The translations under genes were made by a program, and so were the position numbers. DNA of 64,000 nt from DASZUK01 sp035547695 (lineage in GTDB: Bacteria; Actinomycetota; Acidimicrobiia; Acidimicrobiales; RAAP-2): assembly GCA_035547695.1 (NCBI GenBank), contig DASZUK010000003.1:34388-98387 (forward strand), written 5' to 3'. Shown one piece after another: positions 61,126-64,000 of the stretch (the first letter of the stretch is position 1; the number at the start of each line of letters is the position of its first letter). Below the pieces are notes generated by a model. The model searched no databases. It was not told where the DNA came from and saw only the letters and a list, made by a program, of their open reading frames with translations.

Positions 61126-62775
61126 TCAGGCCCGGACGAGGACGCCGGGGGCGGCGCCGGGCACCTCGTGGCCGTCGCGGCGGACGGCGGTGCCGGCCAC
61201 CCAGACGTGCTCGACCCCGCGGCTCTCGCAGACCAGCCGGTCGGTGCCGCCGGGGAAGTCGTACCGGCGCTCGTTGGGCTGGGCGGCCACCCGGTCGGGG
61301 TCGAAGGCCACCAGGTCGGCCCAGTACCCCGGCTCGATCCGGCCGCGGTCGGGCACCCCGAACACCTCGGCCGGCTGGCCGCTGAGCCGCCACACCGCCC
61401 GCTCCAGGTCCAGGGCGCCGAGGTCGCGGACCCAGTGGCCCAGCAGGTGGCTGGGGAACCCTGCGTCGCAGACCATGTCGACGTGGGCACCGGCATCGTG
61501 GGCGCCGAGCAGGGTCCGCTGGTCGCGGACCAGCTCCCCCAGCTCGTCGGCGTCGTCGTTGCGGCTGACGATCCGGAACCGGGTGGCCAGGTCCTCTTCG
61601 AGGGCCAGGTCCATCATGACGTCGAACGGGTGGGCGCCCCGCTCGGCGGCCAGCGCGGCCATGGTGCGGCCGCGGAGGTCGCCGTGGATCTCGGTCTCCT
61701 CCACGCTGATCCGGTCGTAGGCGCCGGGCCGGGCGGCCAGCACGTCGGGCTTCACCCGGGACCGCCAGTCGCTGTCGGCGTACCGCTGCCGCTGCTCGTC
61801 GGGGTCCCGGCCGATGACCTCGGAGAAGGCCGGGACCTGGTTGAAGTAGTACGGGTTGCCCAGGCTCATCTGGAAGACGATCTCCCGGCAACTGACCTGC
61901 GGCCAGAAATCCGCCCCGACCGCGCTGGCCTGCTCCAGCAGGGCCATCGCCGCGCCGTGGCCGCCGAACAGCCCGGTCAGCAGCGACCCCCAGGTCATGC
62001 GGACGCCGAGCTCCCGGGACAGCCCGGCGGCGGCGGCGATCTCCATCAGCGGCCCGTAGGTCACCTCGGCGATGCCGCGTCCGGCGGCCGCGACGGTGCC
62101 GAGCAGCCGGCGCAGCTCGTCCACGCCGGCCAGCCGGCTGGGCACCGGCCGGCCGAAGGCGCCGACGTGGGTGGGGGCCTGCGACGACGACAGGCCCAGG
62201 GCGCCGGCGGCCAGCCCGTCGCGGACCACCGCGCACATCTCGGCCACCTCGTCGTCGGTGGCCGGCCGCGACGTGGCGGCGTCGGCCCCCATGACGAACA
62301 GCCGGACCATGCTGTGCGGGACCATCGCCGCCACGTTCAGCCGCTTCGGCCGGGCGTCCAGCACGTCGAGGTACTCGGGGTAGGACTCGAACGTCCAGTC
62401 GATGCCGGCCTCCAGCGCGGTGGCGTTCATGCCCTCGACGTGCTCCAGGGTCTCGATCACCACCGGCCGGTCCACCGGCCGGGCCGGAGCGACCCCGAAC
62501 CCGCAGTTGCCCAGCACCACGGTGGTGACCCCGTGCCACGACGACGGGGTCAGGTCCGGGTCCCAGAGCACCTGGGCGTCGAAGTGGGTGTGGATGTCCA
62601 CGAAGCCCGGCGCCAGCACCAGGCCGGCCAGGTCCACCTCGACGGCTTCACCGGCGGCCGGCGGCACCTCGCCCACGGTGGCGATCCGGCCGTCGACCAC
62701 CTCCACGTCCACCGACCGTGACGGCCCACCCGTCCCGTCGACCACCCGGGCCCTTCGCAGCACCATTCGTTCCAT
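61126..62775 (-). CDS. N-acyl-D-amino-acid deacylase / D-aminoacylase-family amidohydrolase
   Basis: A 549-residue urease-superfamily amidohydrolase. VLAPGFVDIHTHFDAQVLWDP supplies the H-x-H metal motif, LGNCGFGVAP follows, TYGPLMEIA and GAHDAGAHVDMVCDAGFPSHLLGHWVR contain further metal and substrate residues, and PGYWADLVAFDPD ends the beta sandwich. The sequence type is called D-aminoacylase, but many actinobacterial members act on other amides or lactams. It likely supports the cluster's ring or amide opening. 38 bases upstream of the lyase gene. Confidence 0.88.
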   Translation of the reverse strand: MERMVLRRARVVDGTGGPSRSVDVEVVDGRIATVGEVPPAAGEAVEVDLAGLVLAPGFVDIHTHFDAQVLWDPDLTPSSWHGVTTVVLGNCGFGVAPARPVDRPVVIETLEHVEGMNATALEAGIDWTFESYPEYLDVLDARPKRLNVAAMVPHSMVRLFVMGADAATSRPATDDEVAEMCAVVRDGLAAGALGLSSSQAPTHVGAFGRPVPSRLAGVDELRRLLGTVAAAGRGIAEVTYGPLMEIAAAAGLSRELGVRMTWGSLLTGLFGGHGAAMALLEQASAVGADFWPQVSCREIVFQMSLGNPYYFNQVPAFSEVIGRDPDEQRQRYADSDWRSRVKPDVLAARPGAYDRISVEETEIHGDLRGRTMAALAAERGAHPFDVMMDLALEEDLATRFRIVSRNDDADELGELVRDQRTLLGAHDAGAHVDMVCDAGFPSHLLGHWVRDLGALDLERAVWRLSGQPAEVFGVPDRGRIEPGYWADLVAFDPDRVAAQPNERRYDFPGGTDRLVCESRGVEHVWVAGTAVRRDGHEVPGAAPGVLVRA

Positions 62776-62794
62776 CGCTTCCCCTTCCCCAGTC

Positions 62795-62845
62795 CGGCCG
62801 CCTCAGGCGGCGGTGTCTTTCGGCCGCCTCAGGCGGCGGTGTCTT
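62795..62845 (-). repeat. Tandem 26-bp duplication at the aldo/keto reductase 3' end
   Basis: CGGCCGCCTCAGGCGGCGGT followed by GTCTT occurs twice in tandem. The right copy contains the reductase's last codons and stop; the left copy repeats them downstream. Each copy can form a GCCGCC/GGCGGC hairpin, which may serve as a terminator. Confidence 0.8.
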
Positions 62846-63818
62846 CGTCGTCGAGGTGGTCCAGGAGCTGCCATAGCTGGCGGTGGACGGCGGGGTCGCC
62901 GGCCGCCCAGGCCGCCGCGTCGGCGTTGGCCCGCACCTGCTCGGGGCTGGTGGCCCCGGCGATGGCGGTGGACACCCCCGGGCGAGCCAGCAGGCCGCCG
63001 AGGGCTAGCTGCAGCACCGACAGTCCGCGGTCGGCGGCGAACCGTTGCAGCCGGTCGACACGGGCCAGGTTGTCGTCGGACAGCTCCGCCGGCCGGTCCG
63101 GCCGGTGCACCCGCCAGGGAACCGCGTTGTCGGTCAGCCGGGCCCCGGCCGGCAGGGGCGCCCCCGGCCGGTACTTGCCGGTCAGCAGGCCGTTGGCGAG
63201 CGGGAAGTAGGCGATGAGGCCCAGCCCGAAGTGCCGGCAGGCCGGCACCAGGTCGGCCTCGACCGCCCGGTCCAGCAGGTGGTAGCGGTTCTGGGAGCAG
63301 GTGAACGGGGTGAGGCCGGCCCGCACCGCGGTCCAGTGGGCGTCGGCCAGCCGCCACGCCGGCAGGTTGGAGCAGCCGACGTAGCGGACCTTGCCCTCGT
63401 GGACCAGCTCGTCCAGGGCGGACAGGGTCTCCTCCAGCGGGGTGGCCGGGTCGGGGACGTGCTGCTGGAACAGGTCGATGTGGTCGGTGCCCAGCCGCCG
63501 CAGCGACGACTCGACGGCCCGGCGGACGTACGACCGGGAGCCGCGGGCCCGCCAGGACGGTCCGAGCCGGCCGCGGAGGTCCAGGCCGAACTTGGTGGCC
63601 ACCACCGCGTCGTCGCGGCGGCCGCGCAGCGCCCGGCCGAGCAGCACCTCGGAGTCCCCGTAGGCGTCGGCGGTGTCGAAGAAGGTGACCCCGGCGTCGA
63701 AGCAGGCGTCGACGATGGCGGTCGCCCCGGCCTGGTCCACCCGGGCGCTGAAGTTGTTGCAGCCGAGCCCCAGTGCGGAGACCACCAGGCCCGACCGGCC
63801 GACCGACCGGTACTCCAT
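62829..63818 (-). CDS. Aldo/keto reductase
   Basis: A 329-residue NADPH-dependent TIM-barrel reductase. GLVVSALGLGCNNF start, FDAGVTFFDTADAYGDSEVLLGRAL (catalytic Asp and Tyr), VVATKFGLD (Lys), LFQQHVPDP (His position occupied as in related AKRs), YVGCSNLPAWRLADA and ATSPEQVRANADAAAW. ATG 63818 chosen, as the frame upstream is antisense to the next gene's end. It lies 16 bases downstream of the stop of the partial gene at the window edge, so it may be in the same operon. Confidence 0.92.
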   Translation of the reverse strand: MEYRSVGRSGLVVSALGLGCNNFSARVDQAGATAIVDACFDAGVTFFDTADAYGDSEVLLGRALRGRRDDAVVATKFGLDLRGRLGPSWRARGSRSYVRRAVESSLRRLGTDHIDLFQQHVPDPATPLEETLSALDELVHEGKVRYVGCSNLPAWRLADAHWTAVRAGLTPFTCSQNRYHLLDRAVEADLVPACRHFGLGLIAYFPLANGLLTGKYRPGAPLPAGARLTDNAVPWRVHRPDRPAELSDDNLARVDRLQRFAADRGLSVLQLALGGLLARPGVSTAIAGATSPEQVRANADAAAWAAGDPAVHRQLWQLLDHLDDEDTAA

Positions 63819-63834
63819 CAGCCGGCCCCGCCCA

Positions 63835-64000
63835 TCAGTCGAACCAGTCCCACTGCCACGGCGTGATGACCCGCAGCGGCGCGTCGAACACCACCTCTTC
63901 GACTGTGCTGTCCGGCCCGGTCGGGGCCCCAACCCCGACCTCCTCCGGTGCGTGGGGCCCCCACCCCCACGCCCGGCCGTGTACCCTCGCTGCCCGTGCC
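63835..64000 (-). CDS. 3' end of an unidentified gene, truncated by window edge
   Basis: A frame open from the window edge ends ...EEVVFDAPLRVITPWQWDWFD and stops at 63835-63837. The last 20 residues read like a genuine conserved C-terminus, though I cannot assign a family. The upstream part of this frame crosses the third copy of the twin-hairpin repeat (63916-63980), giving a Gly/Trp/Pro-rich stretch (WGWGPHAPEEVGVGAPTGP). So either the repeat is inserted in the coding sequence or the gene starts just inside the repeat. Confidence 0.4.
   Translation of the reverse strand, partial: ARAARVHGRAWGWGPHAPEEVGVGAPTGPDSTVEEVVFDAPLRVITPWQWDWFD
63916..63980. repeat. Third copy of the twin-hairpin repeat
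   Basis: Same layout as 21629-21766, but the first stem is GGTCGGGG/CCCCGACC instead of GGATGGGG/CCCCATCC: paired changes that keep the stem. The second stem is CGTGGGG/CCCCCACG. The spacer CTCCTCCGGT is unchanged. Confidence 0.8.

Overview
This 64-kb window comes from a very G+C-rich actinobacterium. The evidence is an aa3-type oxidase operon with an actinobacterial subunit IV (ctaC-ctaD-ctaF), two F420-type LLM oxidoreductases, an SCO6745-like protein, GTG starts and ATGA gene overlaps. The many acyl-CoA dehydrogenases, metal-dependent amidohydrolases, a thiolase/DUF35 pair and a KstD-like flavoprotein suggest a lipid, sterol or ring-compound degrader. A lineage near Acidimicrobiia is my inference, not proven here.

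Layout. 1-1.7 kb: 3' part of dxs. 1.7-11.3 kb: an accessory island of visibly lower G+C. It holds a PIN-like protein (frameshifted), a DUF6615-like nuclease candidate, a zeta-type kinase with a convergent small ORF, a toxin/RHH antitoxin pair, a decayed methylenetetrahydrofolate-reductase-like gene, an IS30 element, a broken HigB with an intact HigA and a perfect operator, and several unknowns. A family of short, same-orientation repeats (copies near 1.75, 3.24, 4.44, 5.48, 7.86, 10.06 and 11.02 kb) divides the island into one- or two-gene modules. 11.3-17.4 kb: HAD phosphatase, PhyH-type oxygenase, thiolase plus DUF35 partner, and an acyl-CoA dehydrogenase pair. 17.4-20.6 kb: a membrane-anchored dCTP-deaminase-fold protein lacking the catalytic Glu, the DNA alkylation repair pair Ada/AlkA fusion + Ogt, and a small membrane protein. 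20.7-31.4 kb: a catabolic block (SDR, amidohydrolase, a second acyl-CoA dehydrogenase pair, LLM oxidoreductase, CrtC-like protein, aldehyde dehydrogenase, TauD, cyclase). 31.4-41.4 kb: two-component system with an SCO6745-like partner, two TetR regulators, a FUSC transporter, alcohol dehydrogenase and an ABC exporter. 41.5-50.4 kb: GH31 enzyme, alpha/beta hydrolase, DoxX-Rieske fusion, a GH1-fold protein without catalytic residues, LLM oxidoreductase, enoyl-CoA hydratase, CopD-like protein. 50.4-53.9 kb: tatA and ctaC-ctaD-ctaF. 54-64 kb: a GntR/FCD regulator and a catabolic cluster (acyl-CoA dehydrogenase, amidohydrolase, SDR, KstD-like flavoprotein, CoA-ester lyase, D-aminoacylase-like hydrolase, aldo/keto reductase).

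How the genes work together. The catabolic blocks supply CoA-ester activation products, alpha,beta-dehydrogenation, hydration and retro-aldol/thiolytic steps. Electrons go to flavins/F420 and finally to the aa3 oxidase. Operator-like palindromes point to local control: KstR-like sites before an aldehyde dehydrogenase and a tetR gene, and a shared AT-rich motif at the GntR gene and the divergent promoter at 56.2 kb.

Two features cut across the window. Conserved enzymes repeatedly carry in-frame low-complexity (Gly/Ala/Ser) insertions, and short tandem duplications repeatedly sit at stop codons. A twin-hairpin repeat with compensatory base changes occurs three times. No tRNA, rRNA, CRISPR array or riboswitch was recognised.
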